Shown: positions 1 through 7,447, numbered from the stretch's first letter. The stretch: DNA of 20,243 nt from a virus (IMGVR_UViG_3300033143_002134:1-20243), one strand, 5' to 3'. Notes: generated by a model from the letters alone, not told the origin. Translations and numbers: made by a program.

Positions 1-1
1 T

Positions 2-691
2 CGGAATTATGGGAGCATACCACATTTATCAATATCTAAATTATCACAGCAAGCAGATAAAAAAATACAAATAGGTCAAGAAATAATACTCACTAAAAAA
101 GCGAGAGACTGGAAGGATACTATTATAGTTACTGAAAAGCTAGATGGGTCTAATGTGGGGGTAATTAAAAATGATGGGGTTTTAAGAGCTATAACTAGAA
201 AAGGGTATGATGCCAAGACAAGCCCATATTCTCAACACCATTATTTTGATAAATGGGTGCAAAACAATCTTGAAAAATTTGAGTGGCTACCAGAAGGGTA
301 TCGGGTTTGCGGTGAATGGATGCTTTTAACTCATGGTACTAAATATGATATTACTTACGGTAGCCCTTTTGTAGCTTTTGACTTGATAAGTGACAAAAAT
401 GAAAGATTTAGCTATGTAGAAATGTTGAAAATTTTATCATTTTATCATATCCAAACAGTGACGCTGGTTCACATAGGGCAACCAATTTCAATAAAAAATT
501 CCCTAAGTCTGTTAGGGCAATTAGTATTTACTGTGGCAGGTGAGAAGCCAGAGGGCGTTGTCTATAGATGTGAGAGAGAAGGGAGAGTGGATTTTTTGGC
601 TAAATATGTGAGAGCAGATAAAATTGATGGTGAATATTTGGGAGCAAAAGAAGTATGGAACAAGGGAACTGAAAAATACATGATTAGGTAA
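2..691 (+). CDS. RNA ligase, Rnl2-like (5' end outside window)
   Basis: ATP-dependent ligase of the nucleotidyltransferase superfamily, probably sealing nicks or breaks in RNA. The frame is open from base 2 and the true start lies upstream. Visible motifs: motif I EKLDGSN at 134-154 with the adenylated lysine at 137; GEWMLL (motif III); FDLI (motif IIIa); EGVVYR (motif IV); LAKYVR (motif V). The segment YGSIPHL before motif I is the kind of N-terminal stretch seen in Rnl2-type and phage RNA ligases. A start limited to the GTG at 155 would remove the catalytic lysine, so it is rejected. In known phages such ligases repair cleaved tRNA or have unknown roles. Here it precedes structural-type genes and shares the window with an odd tRNA-like gene. 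The alternative is a DNA ligase of the same superfamily, but no OB or BRCT domain is visible. Confidence 0.85.
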   Translation, partial: RNYGSIPHLSISKLSQQADKKIQIGQEIILTKKARDWKDTIIVTEKLDGSNVGVIKNDGVLRAITRKGYDAKTSPYSQHHYFDKWVQNNLEKFEWLPEGYRVCGEWMLLTHGTKYDITYGSPFVAFDLISDKNERFSYVEMLKILSFYHIQTVTLVHIGQPISIKNSLSLLGQLVFTVAGEKPEGVVYRCEREGRVDFLAKYVRADKIDGEYLGAKEVWNKGTEKYMIR

Positions 692-751
692 AAGAGCTTG
701 ACAAATTGATGTCGCCTTTTATTATTAAGAAAATAATTAGAGGTGAAAAAA

Positions 752-1129
752 ATGGCTATAAGTTATAGTACAACAGCAGCCCAAATAATACTCAATTCGA
801 TGGATACGAGAATAGACGGGGGAACGTTAATTCTGCAAACTAGTGGCGATGTAGAAGTAGCAACTATTACAATTGCAGCAACAAACGCTTTTGCAAGTGT
901 GACTGGTAGCGTTGGAACATTTGCAACAATGACAGCAGACGCAGACGCAACAGGGGGTTTAGCCGAAAAGTTCGAGATACAACAATCAGATACAACAGTT
1001 GAATGTACAGGGACAGTAAGCACTATATTGGCTGGTACTGGAGATATTCAAATCACAGACAATACAATAGCAGTAGGCGCATCACTAGATATGTCTAGTG
1101 GCTCACCTATAACTTTTACAATTCCATAG
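752..1129 (+). CDS. small beta-rich phage protein, probable virion or tail-region component
   Basis: 125 residues, rich in Ala, Thr and Ser, with no Cys and alternating hydrophobic residues that suggest all-beta structure. The layout (MAISYSTTAAQIILNSM, then a GGTLILQT strand, a long AT-rich middle and a closing strand SPITFTIP) recalls a group of about 125-residue phage proteins found in structural operons; this is recollection, not a search. The ATG at 752 is chosen over the in-frame GTG at 743 because the Shine-Dalgarno AGAGGTG (739-745) sits 6 bases before 752 and would overlap the GTG. It is followed after 10 bases by the next gene of the run. Confidence 0.7.
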   Translation: MAISYSTTAAQIILNSMDTRIDGGTLILQTSGDVEVATITIAATNAFASVTGSVGTFATMTADADATGGLAEKFEIQQSDTTVECTGTVSTILAGTGDIQITDNTIAVGASLDMSSGSPITFTIP

Positions 1130-1139
1130 AGGTAATTAA

Positions 1140-1433
1140 ATGGCAACAACCGATACAATAAGGTTTCAACAAGATGAAGTCGACGCAAAATTAAGAAATA
1201 TAGATAGAGATTTAGCGAATGCCACACAAGTTTTTAGAGATATAAAGACAAAAGTTGACGCTTTTCAAACTGATTACGCTACATATAGAACAACTGTTAA
1301 TAACTATAATTCTGCTAGTACAACAGAAGCAGATGCAAAAGAAATACTAGGACAGCAAGAAAGTAAAGTTGGAACTATAAAAGCAAAATTAGACGGGACA
1401 GTGATTTATCTAAACGAAACAGCCGGGTTTTAA
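1140..1433 (+). CDS. small helical protein, probable coiled coil
   Basis: 97 residues, mostly charged and helical in character: a heptad-like N-terminal half (VDAKLRNIDRDLANATQVF) and a polar middle, ending YLNETAGF. I do not recognise it. It starts at ATG after GAGGTAATTAA and its stop abuts the ATG of the fibre-like gene (TAA then ATG), so translation is probably coupled. Position and coiled-coil character would suit a chaperone, linker or trimerisation protein for the following fibre-like gene, but that is inference. Confidence 0.65.
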   Translation: MATTDTIRFQQDEVDAKLRNIDRDLANATQVFRDIKTKVDAFQTDYATYRTTVNNYNSASTTEADAKEILGQQESKVGTIKAKLDGTVIYLNETAGF

Positions 1434-2951
1434 ATGGCAATATTTGCAGTAGATACGGACGGGGTCAGCGGTAGTTATTCAAGTTTAAATGCGGCGTTGG
1501 CTGCTCTCCCTGCTACATTCACAGCAGACAACACTATCACCCTTGCTGCTAGTACATCAGTGAAGGACACGACAAGTTGTGCCGCAACTGTAATAGATAC
1601 CACGTCCAGTTATACGCTTACTATAACACCTTCTGACGACAACTACATATACAGCCCTGCGGACACCGCAGAATTAAGTTTTATTCATTCTTTCGGTATG
1701 ACTTACAATATTACAATAGACGGCGTCCAGTTTGAAAAACCGTCAATGTCGGCAAACTACCAACCTATATTAAGTTTCGATGCTATTCGAGACGGCGTTA
1801 TAATTGTTAAAAATAGTAGTTTTATAAGCCAGCAAACAGGAACAGCAAGAGAACGACTTATAGAAACCACGTTAAATGTTTCTTATAATGCGACCTTAAC
1901 AATAGTAAACAACTATCTAAGGACAAAAGGAACAAGCACAAGCACGGCCGTATCATGTATAAATCATGGCTCGGATAGACCCACATATGTTTATAATAAT
2001 ACTTTCGTAGGGCGTAGAGCTAATTTAACAAATGCTTCTAATGCTCTTTATATAAACAATATAATTGACACTGTTGCTGCTGGTGGCACTGTTTCGGGAT
2101 CATCCGACTACAATATGTTTTCAGGGGCTTTTGACTTTTCGGGGACGAATGATGAGCAAAGTCAATCTTTTACTTTTACTGATTTATCAAGTGATGATGT
2201 TCATTTAGAAAGTGGGGATACTGGCGCAAGGGGAAAAGCAACAGATCTATCTAGTGACGCCAATTTTGCTTTCGATTACGATCAAGACAATGTAACTCGG
2301 TCGGCATGGGATGCAGGAGCATTCGAGTTTGTTTCTGGTGGTGTCGAATTAACTGGAAACTTAGAGCCAATATTTTCGAGCGGTGGTCAGATAACTCAAT
2401 CGCAAGTTATACAAGGTAATCTTGAACCAATATTTACAAGTGCAGGACAGATAGACCAATCACAGACTTTAGTTGGAAATCTAGAACCCGTGTTTTTATC
2501 AGCAGGGCAGATAGAACAAAGCCAAGAAATACAAGGAAACTTGCAACCGATTTTTACAAGTGGTGGGCAGATAGTACAAGTAACAGGTGTAGAATTAGTC
2601 GGAAATCTAGAACCTATTTTTACCAGTGCAGGAGAGATTGAACAAACTCAATTTATAGTTGGAAATCTAGAACCTATTTTCACCAGTGGCGGACAAATAG
2701 AAGTCGTCGGAGATGTTGAGTTAGTAGGAAACTTGCAACCGATTTTTACAAGTTCCGGAGAAATAACACAAGCACAAGAAATACAAGGTAATCTAGAACC
2801 TATTTTTACAACAGGTGGCAGAATTGTTGTTGATGGTGAACTGGATTTAGATAATGCCTTGCTATTAGGAACATATACACCAGAAGAAAGATTGACTTTA
2901 GCTAGTTACACCCCTACAGACAAATTGATACTTGGTACATATACGAGGTAA
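1434..2951 (+). CDS. fibre-like protein: beta-helix-type N-terminal part plus eight GNLEPIF repeats
   Basis: 505 residues. Residues 1 to about 300 have short Asn/Thr/Ser-rich strands with runs like NITIDGVQFEKPS, VIIVKNSSFIS and LTIVNNYLRT, typical of right-handed parallel beta-helix (pectate-lyase-like) proteins used in phage tail fibres and spikes. Residues 308-464 hold eight copies of GN-L-E/Q-P-I-F-x-x-x-G-x-I. The C-terminus has three short related units (LGTYTPEERL, LASYTPTDKL, LGTYTR). No signal peptide or catalytic triad is evident. It follows the preceding gene without a gap. Likely role: extracellular virion fibre or surface-binding protein; glycan degradation is possible but unsupported. 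Repeat number may vary between relatives. Confidence 0.7.
   Translation: MAIFAVDTDGVSGSYSSLNAALAALPATFTADNTITLAASTSVKDTTSCAATVIDTTSSYTLTITPSDDNYIYSPADTAELSFIHSFGMTYNITIDGVQFEKPSMSANYQPILSFDAIRDGVIIVKNSSFISQQTGTARERLIETTLNVSYNATLTIVNNYLRTKGTSTSTAVSCINHGSDRPTYVYNNTFVGRRANLTNASNALYINNIIDTVAAGGTVSGSSDYNMFSGAFDFSGTNDEQSQSFTFTDLSSDDVHLESGDTGARGKATDLSSDANFAFDYDQDNVTRSAWDAGAFEFVSGGVELTGNLEPIFSSGGQITQSQVIQGNLEPIFTSAGQIDQSQTLVGNLEPVFLSAGQIEQSQEIQGNLQPIFTSGGQIVQVTGVELVGNLEPIFTSAGEIEQTQFIVGNLEPIFTSGGQIEVVGDVELVGNLQPIFTSSGEITQAQEIQGNLEPIFTTGGRIVVDGELDLDNALLLGTYTPEERLTLASYTPTDKLILGTYTR
2355..2825 (+). repeat. eight in-frame protein repeats (GNLEPIF type)
   Basis: Eight units begin with GNLEPIF, GNLEPVF or GNLQPIF and end in G-Q/E/R-I, spaced by 5-11 residue linkers such as TQSQVIQ and EQSQEIQ. 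Several units are nearly identical at DNA level (ggaaatctagaacctatttt occurs in units 5 and 6), which points to recent duplication or gene conversion. Confidence 0.9.
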
Positions 2952-2954
2952 GAA

Positions 2955-3278
2955 ATGAAATACATGAACGAAGATGACACGAGACCTATTAAAATACAGC
3001 TAACAACTACAGACGATTACAGCAGCGCAACTGCTAAATTTAATATAACAGCACCAGACGGAACAATAGAAGAACGCACCGCAACAGTTGAGCAAACAGG
3101 GACACCACCAGCAAGCACAACGGTTGATATTTATATTACACCAGATGGAACTTTTGAACTAGGTGAAAACAGGATCAAGATCCCAGTAACTAACGCTGGT
3201 GAGGTCATAACATACCCAACGGATACTTGCGAATCTATAGACTTAACAGTTTGTGCAATGCCAGACGTGACCCCATAA
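2955..3278 (+). CDS. small phage protein, possible BppU-N-like/Ig-like domain
   Basis: 107 residues. It opens with a DDTRPIKIQL strand, then alternates polar strands and turns (AKFNITAPDGTIEE, TTVDIYITPDGTF, ENRIKIPV). This pattern resembles the N-terminal baseplate-anchoring domain that begins many phage tail-fibre or upper-baseplate proteins (BppU N-terminal type), but similarity is only by eye. It lies directly after the fibre-like gene and its stop overlaps the next start (TAATG), so it is co-translated with the resolvase-like gene. A virion accessory role is inferred. Confidence 0.6.
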   Translation: MKYMNEDDTRPIKIQLTTTDDYSSATAKFNITAPDGTIEERTATVEQTGTPPASTTVDIYITPDGTFELGENRIKIPVTNAGEVITYPTDTCESIDLTVCAMPDVTP

Positions 3279-3793
3279 TGAAAGAATCAATCTTTCAATT
3301 CGAGCTTAAAGGCACTTTTCAAGATTTAGGTTGTTGGACGTTGAAAATTCCAGATATGATTAAGACAAAAGAAACTAGATTTATCCCAAAGAAACCAGCG
3401 GATTTAATTGTCATATGTGGGCTAGTACCTCTTTTAATCGAATGTAAGCAAATAAAGAAATGGCAGAAAATTAACCCGAACTACTTCGGCAACACTAAAG
3501 AAAAGCTTTTAAAAGTACCCTTTACAGAATACCACCAAATAAAAGAGCTAGTAAAGTTTAAAGAGGTCGCAGGTGGTTTAGCTTATTACGCTATTAACAT
3601 AAGGATAAAAGAAGAGAAAATAAACAAGTGCATATTTATCCATATAGATACTATGCTAAACATCCTTAAAAAAGGCGGTATCTCTAAAGACCAGCTAAAA
3701 ACGATGGCTTCACACGGGTATCAAGGGAAATTAAGACGATTTAACACAGAAAGATTCAGAAAACACTTTCAATTAGGTGAATTTAAAAAGTGA
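3278..3793 (+). CDS. RecU-like Holliday junction resolvase (PD-(D/E)XK nuclease)
   Basis: 171 residues. A PD-(D/E)XK active site is visible: D42 in KPADLIVI, then E55 and K57 in LLIECKQIK. Further on, EYHQIKEL with GGLAYYAINI matches the HQ...L...GG.A pattern of RecU, which resolves four-way DNA junctions. It is somewhat shorter than bacterial RecU (about 200). The ATG at 3278 is chosen because it overlaps the previous stop; the longer in-frame option from 3227 would sit inside the preceding gene. It probably works with the ERF annealing protein in phage recombination or in removing branches before packaging. Another PD-(D/E)XK endonuclease role cannot be excluded. Confidence 0.75.
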   Translation: MKESIFQFELKGTFQDLGCWTLKIPDMIKTKETRFIPKKPADLIVICGLVPLLIECKQIKKWQKINPNYFGNTKEKLLKVPFTEYHQIKELVKFKEVAGGLAYYAINIRIKEEKINKCIFIHIDTMLNILKKGGISKDQLKTMASHGYQGKLRRFNTERFRKHFQLGEFKK

Positions 3794-3821
3794 TTTTTTT
3801 TATAATAATAACAAATAATAC

Positions 3822-3850
3822 TTGACAAACATAGTAATATATTCTATTGT
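3822..3850 (+). promoter_or_regulatory. sigma70-like promoter P1
   Basis: TTGACA (3822-3827), 17-base spacer, TATTGT (3845-3850). It is followed 30 bases later by the ATG at 3880. The surrounding AATAATACTTGACAA is repeated at two other sites in the window. Confidence 0.65.
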
Positions 3851-3879
3851 CTAATTAAATCAAGTGAAGAGGGGACATT

Positions 3880-4050
3880 ATGACAGAACAAAGCTTAATA
3901 AATCCGGAGTATTTTGAAGAGACAAAGCCATTTAACAAAGCAGAATACATTGAAGAAATAGCAGAAGAGTATAAACAAAGACAAATAAGAATATTGAACG
4001 AATTATCAGAATGTGAAATTTGTGAATTATATAAAGAGGTAATAGAATGA
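3880..4050 (+). CDS. 56-residue acidic phage microprotein
   Basis: First gene after promoter P1, with Shine-Dalgarno AGAGGGG 7 bases before the ATG. Translation gives 56 residues beginning MTEQSLINPEYFEE, strongly acidic and helical, with a CEIC pair near the end. The stop overlaps the next ATG (ATGA). Function unknown. As the leading gene of an early-type unit it could be a host-takeover or regulatory protein, but nothing in the sequence shows this. Confidence 0.55.
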   Translation: MTEQSLINPEYFEETKPFNKAEYIEEIAEEYKQRQIRILNELSECEICELYKEVIE

Positions 4051-4277
4051 ACGACAAGGGAACATCAGCAGATTTTTGTAAAGAAATAGAAGAAATAAAA
4101 AGGGAACTTGAACAGGGAGATTTTGTGAAAAAATATAAGGATTTAGTAGACACTATTAACTGTTTATATGAGTTTATAAAAGAAGAAGAGCGATTAAATG
4201 ATAGCGGAGTGGAAGCATTAGAAAATTTTATCAGTGGTGAGCTGAACATATTAGAAACGTTAAAAAGAAGAATGTGA
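4047..4277 (+). CDS. 76-residue coiled-coil-like phage protein
   Basis: Starts at an ATGA overlap with the upstream gene. The sequence is charged and helical throughout (EIEEIKRELEQGDFVKKY; ENFISGELNILETLKRRM), with a predicted coiled-coil character and no recognisable domain. Function unknown. Confidence 0.6.
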   Translation: MNDKGTSADFCKEIEEIKRELEQGDFVKKYKDLVDTINCLYEFIKEEERLNDSGVEALENFISGELNILETLKRRM

Positions 4278-4286
4278 GGTGACAGA

Positions 4287-4460
4287 ATGAGTTTAAGGAA
4301 AATAACAATAATTTTAGACGATGATGAAGCTGACGCACTAGTAGAAGGAAAAGAAGCATCAAAGAACGATGTAAGTTTTTGTGAGTATGAGTATAAGCAA
4401 AGCTTAGAATGTGCCGTATTTCATATAATAAGAAATCATATAAAAGGGCTATCGGAATGA
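4287..4460 (+). CDS. 57-residue hypothetical phage protein
   Basis: The ATG follows GAGGTGACAGA, a good Shine-Dalgarno. The product starts MSLRKITIILDDDEADALVEG, a strand then helix arrangement like the N-terminus of small ferredoxin-like or ribbon-helix-helix proteins, but it is too short to classify. It overlaps the next gene by four bases (ATGA). Confidence 0.55.
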   Translation: MSLRKITIILDDDEADALVEGKEASKNDVSFCEYEYKQSLECAVFHIIRNHIKGLSE

Positions 4461-4549
4461 ACTGCAAACAGTGTGCAAAATATAAATATTGCAAAGCTCA
4501 CAGATTGATTAACCCTATAGAATGTAGCTATTTTGTGAGGTCAATATGA
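4457..4549 (+). CDS. 30-residue Cys-rich microprotein
   Basis: A very short frame, MNCKQCAKYKYCKAH followed by a tail containing CSYF, with four Cys and one His able to bind a metal. Its reality is supported by the exact ATGA overlaps at both ends (4457-4460 and 4546-4549), a pattern shared with its neighbours. It resembles the Cys-rich openings of the proteins at 8030 and 10292. Function unknown. Confidence 0.45.
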   Translation: MNCKQCAKYKYCKAHRLINPIECSYFVRSI

Positions 4550-4722
4550 GCAAGGAATTAAGAGAACTACTACACGACTTAGAGAAGAACAAAATAATAA
4601 CTAAGGGCTATTCGGACAAGGTTCTAGGCTTACTAGAAAGAGACTTAGCAAGAGCAGAAGAAGTATTACACGCTATAATTTCAGAGACATTTAATAGTGC
4701 AGATAACGAGATACTACATTAA
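4546..4722 (+). CDS. 58-residue helical phage protein
   Basis: Begins at an ATGA overlap preceded by GTGAGG. 58 residues, mainly helical and charged (MSKELRELLHDLEKNKIITK; LLERDLARAEEVLHAI). No domain recognised. It ends 12 bases before the next gene's ATG. Confidence 0.55.
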   Translation: MSKELRELLHDLEKNKIITKGYSDKVLGLLERDLARAEEVLHAIISETFNSADNEILH

Positions 4723-4734
4723 AGGAGTGAGAGG

Positions 4735-4824
4735 ATGGGAGATAAAATAGATATAATTACTATTATAGTGATATTAAATCTATATATGACTACATGGAAC
4801 TTATTAAAAAAGAATGACAAATAA
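4735..4824 (+). CDS. 29-residue single-pass membrane peptide
   Basis: AAAGGAGTGAGAGG precedes the ATG, a strong ribosome site that supports expression of this tiny frame. The product has a hydrophobic core (IDIITIIVILNLYM) of about one membrane span followed by a short Lys-rich tail, so it would sit in the inner membrane. It could be a small holin-like or host-targeting peptide; there is no direct evidence. Confidence 0.4.
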   Translation: MGDKIDIITIIVILNLYMTTWNLLKKNDK

Positions 4825-4837
4825 AAGGAGCGAGAGA

Positions 4838-4957
4838 ATGCCCAAATATAATATATTTGATGAAGGAATAAAAGACGCACCTTTAAGATTTAGGATTAAG
4901 CACCGGATAATGTGTTTTTTAACTAGAATAAGATTAGATTATTTTGATAAAGAATAA
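4838..4957 (+). CDS. 39-residue basic microprotein
   Basis: AAAAGGAGCGAGAGA precedes the ATG. The product is basic (RFRIKHRIM; LTRIRLDYFDKE) with no domain recognised. Support is the strong ribosome site and fit in a tightly packed series; coding cannot be proven from this sequence alone. Confidence 0.4.
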   Translation: MPKYNIFDEGIKDAPLRFRIKHRIMCFLTRIRLDYFDKE

Positions 4958-4969
4958 AAGAGGTAAGAG

Positions 4970-5146
4970 ATGAACAGAATTAAGTTAATAGGTAAAACAG
5001 TTTTAAGTCTAATAATAGAGATAGTATTTTATGCAATACTTTTAATATTCTTTATATTGTATATCCCAGTATTTATTTTCAGTAGTAAGTATCTAAACAA
5101 AGCTTTAGATATAATAAAATTGCCTGGTATTAGGGACGGTGAGTGA
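4970..5146 (+). CDS. 58-residue membrane protein
   Basis: After AAGAGGTAAGAG the ATG opens a 58-residue protein with one long hydrophobic stretch at about residues 14-38 (IEIVFYAILLIFFILYIP), then a polar, basic C-terminal tail. A single transmembrane helix or hairpin is likely. Its stop overlaps the next ATG (TGATG). Role unknown; phage-membrane or holin-like functions are only possibilities. Confidence 0.5.
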   Translation: MNRIKLIGKTVLSLIIEIVFYAILLIFFILYIPVFIFSSKYLNKALDIIKLPGIRDGE

Positions 5147-5499
5147 TGAGCTATAAAATTTGGCAAGAACCGGCAAATATAACGGGGTTTAAGAAATCAA
5201 AGACAGGTATTAAATTAAGTGTGGATTTGCTCGACAATATAAGCCCTGAAAGCTGGGCGCATTTATCAACGTTGACAGATCAAGACGGGTGGTTCACTTT
5301 TAACGTGCATCAAATTGAGGCAGAAGATATTATTGACTTACCAGAGCTTAAAAAGACTGAGAAGAAAAGCAAAAGTCAACAACTTAGAGAGACATTATTC
5401 GGTTTATGGAGTAGGGAAAAAAGCGAAAAAGATTTTAAAGATTATTATGGTGCTATGATTGACAAGCTTATTGAACATTATAGTAAAAAGGGGTATTGA
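5146..5499 (+). CDS. conserved-type phage protein upstream of HNH nuclease
   Basis: 117 residues, no named domain. It contains KTGIKLSVDL, SWAHLSTLTDQDGWFTFNV and a C-terminal KDYYGAMIDKLIEHYSKK segment; I recall similar proteins in phage recombination or early regions but cannot name a family. The ATG at 5146, overlapping the upstream stop, is preferred to the GTG at 5143. The stop abuts the ATG of the HNH gene, so the two are likely co-translated and may act together in DNA metabolism. Confidence 0.65.
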   Translation: MSYKIWQEPANITGFKKSKTGIKLSVDLLDNISPESWAHLSTLTDQDGWFTFNVHQIEAEDIIDLPELKKTEKKSKSQQLRETLFGLWSREKSEKDFKDYYGAMIDKLIEHYSKKGY

Positions 5500-5820
5500 A
5501 TGATATTAACGAAATACGAACTACTACAAAGAGACAGCTTTATGTGTCAAAATCCAAAGTGTAACAAGATAGGAAATATAGACACTTTGCAAATAGCGCA
5601 CAGGGTCAAGCAGGGATCTGGAAGCATAAAGACAGTACAGAACTTTATAGAACGAAAATATAATAAGGTGATAACTAAGAAGCAAGCTAAAGACATTATA
5701 AATGATGAGCAAAACGTTGTCATTGCTTGCCCTTTATGCAACAGCGGATTTAACATATATTTCAAGACTAAGATCATGGAACAAAAAATAATAGATATTT
5801 ATGAAAAAGAATACAAATAA
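5500..5820 (+). CDS. HNH-type endonuclease
   Basis: 106 residues. Zinc and catalytic layout: C16 and C21 (CQNPKC), H34 in QIAHRV, N72 in DEQNVV, then C77 and C80 with CPLCN. This is the order expected of HNH (beta-beta-alpha-metal) nucleases, though a final His is not obvious. A small phage HNH protein next to ERF and a RecU-like enzyme suggests a role in recombination, or a free-standing homing nuclease. The stop TAA lies inside the AATAATACTTGACAA element carrying the next promoter. Confidence 0.7.
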   Translation: MILTKYELLQRDSFMCQNPKCNKIGNIDTLQIAHRVKQGSGSIKTVQNFIERKYNKVITKKQAKDIINDEQNVVIACPLCNSGFNIYFKTKIMEQKIIDIYEKEYK

Positions 5821-5823
5821 TAC

Positions 5824-5852
5824 TTGACAAAATATATAATAAAATATAATGT
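5824..5852 (+). promoter_or_regulatory. sigma70-like promoter P2
   Basis: TTGACA (5824-5829) with TAATGT at 17-base spacing (5847-5852); a better TATAAT (5845-5850) lies at only 15. It drives the ERF gene, whose ATG is at 5879. It is close in sequence to the promoter at 9752 over the whole -35 to -10 span. Confidence 0.7.
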
Positions 5853-5878
5853 AAGTAAAAAGTAAAGAGGAGTAGAGA

Positions 5879-6466
5879 ATGAAAACATCAGACACTATAA
5901 TAGAAATATCAAAAGCATTATGTGAAGCAAGCAAAGAGTTAAAAAACGTAGATCAGAATGCAGACAATCCATTTTATAAATCTAAATATGCGGACTTACC
6001 TCATATTATAGACACGGTCAAAGAGACTTTATATAAAAACGGTTTATGTGTAATACAAGACGCTTTATTAAGTGAAGAGAAACATATCAATGTTAAGACT
6101 TTATTAGCGCACATTTCAGGTGAATGGATAGAAACGACTGTTACCGTACCTTGTACAAATGGCAATAGATACGATGCTCAAACGGTCGGCGGTGCTATTA
6201 CTTACGGTAGAAGATATGCTTTATCAGCTTTATTAAATATTAGTAGCGAGCCAGACGATGACGGTAACGGATTAGTAGGTAAAGAAAAAGAAAATAATCA
6301 AAGAGTAGATATAGAGAAGGTTGTTGCAACATTAAGCAAAATGACCCTAGAAGAAGCTAGAGAGTTTGAAAAAGAAATACTAGGAAAATGCAAAACCCAG
6401 AAACAAACTGATTATGCTCAAAGTAAATTTGATTATAGATATAAGCAGTTAGGGGCTAACAAGTGA
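5879..6466 (+). CDS. erf: ERF-family single-strand DNA annealing protein
   Basis: 195 residues. ERF-family hallmarks: NPFYKSKYADLPHII near residues 30-45, and GGAITYGRRYALSALLNI with the following EPDDDGNG tail at about 108-132. ERF proteins (type: P22 Erf) anneal complementary single strands in phage recombination and genome circularisation. The charged C-terminal third is variable, as usual. The start follows AAAGAGGAGTAGAGA. It is transcribed from its own promoter and overlaps the next gene by four bases (GTGA). Confidence 0.88.
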   Translation: MKTSDTIIEISKALCEASKELKNVDQNADNPFYKSKYADLPHIIDTVKETLYKNGLCVIQDALLSEEKHINVKTLLAHISGEWIETTVTVPCTNGNRYDAQTVGGAITYGRRYALSALLNISSEPDDDGNGLVGKEKENNQRVDIEKVVATLSKMTLEEAREFEKEILGKCKTQKQTDYAQSKFDYRYKQLGANK

Positions 6467-6645
6467 ATAAAAGAAAGCAAATAGAGAATACTGTAAAAGA
6501 CCTAGTATCTTCACTTTTGTATTATGACCGTAAAGAATGCGACCATTTAAAACCGTACGAAATAGAAGAAGCAATTGCCAGAAAAGAAATATCAATTGAT
6601 GAGATAGTCTACATTTTTGATAAGGAATTAAGGGACAATGTATGA
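6463..6645 (+). CDS. 60-residue hypothetical phage protein
   Basis: Starts at GTG in a GTGA overlap with erf. The product has a helix followed by EEAIARKEISIDEIVYIF; no domain recognised. The four-base overlaps at both ends support coding. It may assist the annealing protein, by position only. Confidence 0.55.
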   Translation: MNKRKQIENTVKDLVSSLLYYDRKECDHLKPYEIEEAIARKEISIDEIVYIFDKELRDNV

Positions 6646-6887
6646 AAAAGAAAGAGTTAATAATTGCAAACGAAGCATCAGACAGAATAATACACAGACT
6701 TAATGGTCGTATATATGGACTAGAGCGAATGGTTAAAGAACTTGTATATATTATAATGGAATGTAGAAACGAATTTCACCAATCATATGATCAACCAATT
6801 ATGGTGCTTTATTTGGAAGAGGCTATTAAAAAAATGACAGGTAAAACAATAGAAGACTTACTAAATGGAGAAAAAGATGATAATTAG
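6642..6887 (+). CDS. 81-residue helical phage protein
   Basis: ATGA overlap with the upstream gene. Helical and charged, beginning MKKKELIIANEASDRIIHRL, possibly a coiled coil; one Cys. No family recognised. It overlaps the start of the next gene. Confidence 0.55.
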   Translation: MKKKELIIANEASDRIIHRLNGRIYGLERMVKELVYIIMECRNEFHQSYDQPIMVLYLEEAIKKMTGKTIEDLLNGEKDDN

Positions 6888-7200
6888 AAGAAGCATACAG
6901 TTAGGTGAAGAGATAAAAGAAAAGCTGACAATAGAGCAACACAACGAACGAGAGAAATACTTTAGTGTTTACCTTAAAAATTTACTTATGCACTATGTAC
7001 ATACTGGGAAATTTAGAAGATTAGAAGTTAGAAAAGACGAGATTAAAAGAGGGTTAGCAAGCCCGACCACTATTTTAATTTCAGAGAATGAAGATAACAG
7101 ATTAAACCAGGCATTAAACGAGATAAACAGATGTAGAAACGACTTTGCTAATATGGTAGCAGTAACAGAGCTTAAAAGTAAAGGGGCTAAAAATGACTAA
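6877..7200 (+). CDS. 107-residue hypothetical phage protein
   Basis: Basic N-terminal half (IIRRSIQLGEEIKEKL; GKFRRLEVRKDEIKRG) and a helical C-terminal half. The basic opening could be DNA-binding, but no fold is clear. The ATG at 6877 is preferred to the in-frame ATG at 6865 because GGAG (6867-6870) sits 6 bases before it and would overlap the earlier one; the four-residue difference is not decisive. Confidence 0.6.
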   Translation: MIIRRSIQLGEEIKEKLTIEQHNEREKYFSVYLKNLLMHYVHTGKFRRLEVRKDEIKRGLASPTTILISENEDNRLNQALNEINRCRNDFANMVAVTELKSKGAKND

Positions 7201-7447
7201 ACCAATATTCGATAATGAAGAAGAGGCAAAACATATAATAGGCATAGTAAGAGGCAATAGCGATCTTGATAAAAGCCAATTACTTGATTTATTCAAATCA
7301 TATAAGCTGATTAAAAAAACACCATTAGAAGAAGCTAGAGCAAAATACAAGGCAAAATTTAACGGCTGTTTAATTCTAGGAAGTCCAGAAGAACATGTGT
7401 ATATAGAAGAACTAGAAAAAGAAAACGAGAGGCTTAAGAATGACTAA
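7193..7447 (+). CDS. 84-residue hypothetical phage protein
   Basis: Overlaps the upstream gene by eight bases. Acidic N-terminus, a helical middle (SQLLDLFKSYKLIKK) and a C-terminal charged helix ending EELEKENERLKND that looks like a coiled coil. Unknown function. Confidence 0.6.
   Translation: MTKPIFDNEEEAKHIIGIVRGNSDLDKSQLLDLFKSYKLIKKTPLEEARAKYKAKFNGCLILGSPEEHVYIEELEKENERLKND

Noticed and set aside
763-1023. Minus-strand frames, for example opposite the beta-rich protein and the capsid-region genes (17586-17957, 18048-18248, 19409-19618)
   Set aside because: They mirror Ala/Thr/Gly-rich genes on the plus strand, have no ribosome sites or recognisable motifs, and the whole window is otherwise one-directional.
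3790-3805. Terminator after the RecU-like gene at the run of eight T
   Set aside because: Only a weak AAAAA/TTTTT pairing precedes the T run, with no GC stem, so termination cannot be supported.
5845-5850. TATAAT as the -10 of P2
   Set aside because: Spacing to TTGACA is only 15 bases, while TAATGT at 17 lines up with the -10 of the two sister promoters. It may still contribute, so it is noted in the P2 entry rather than called separately.
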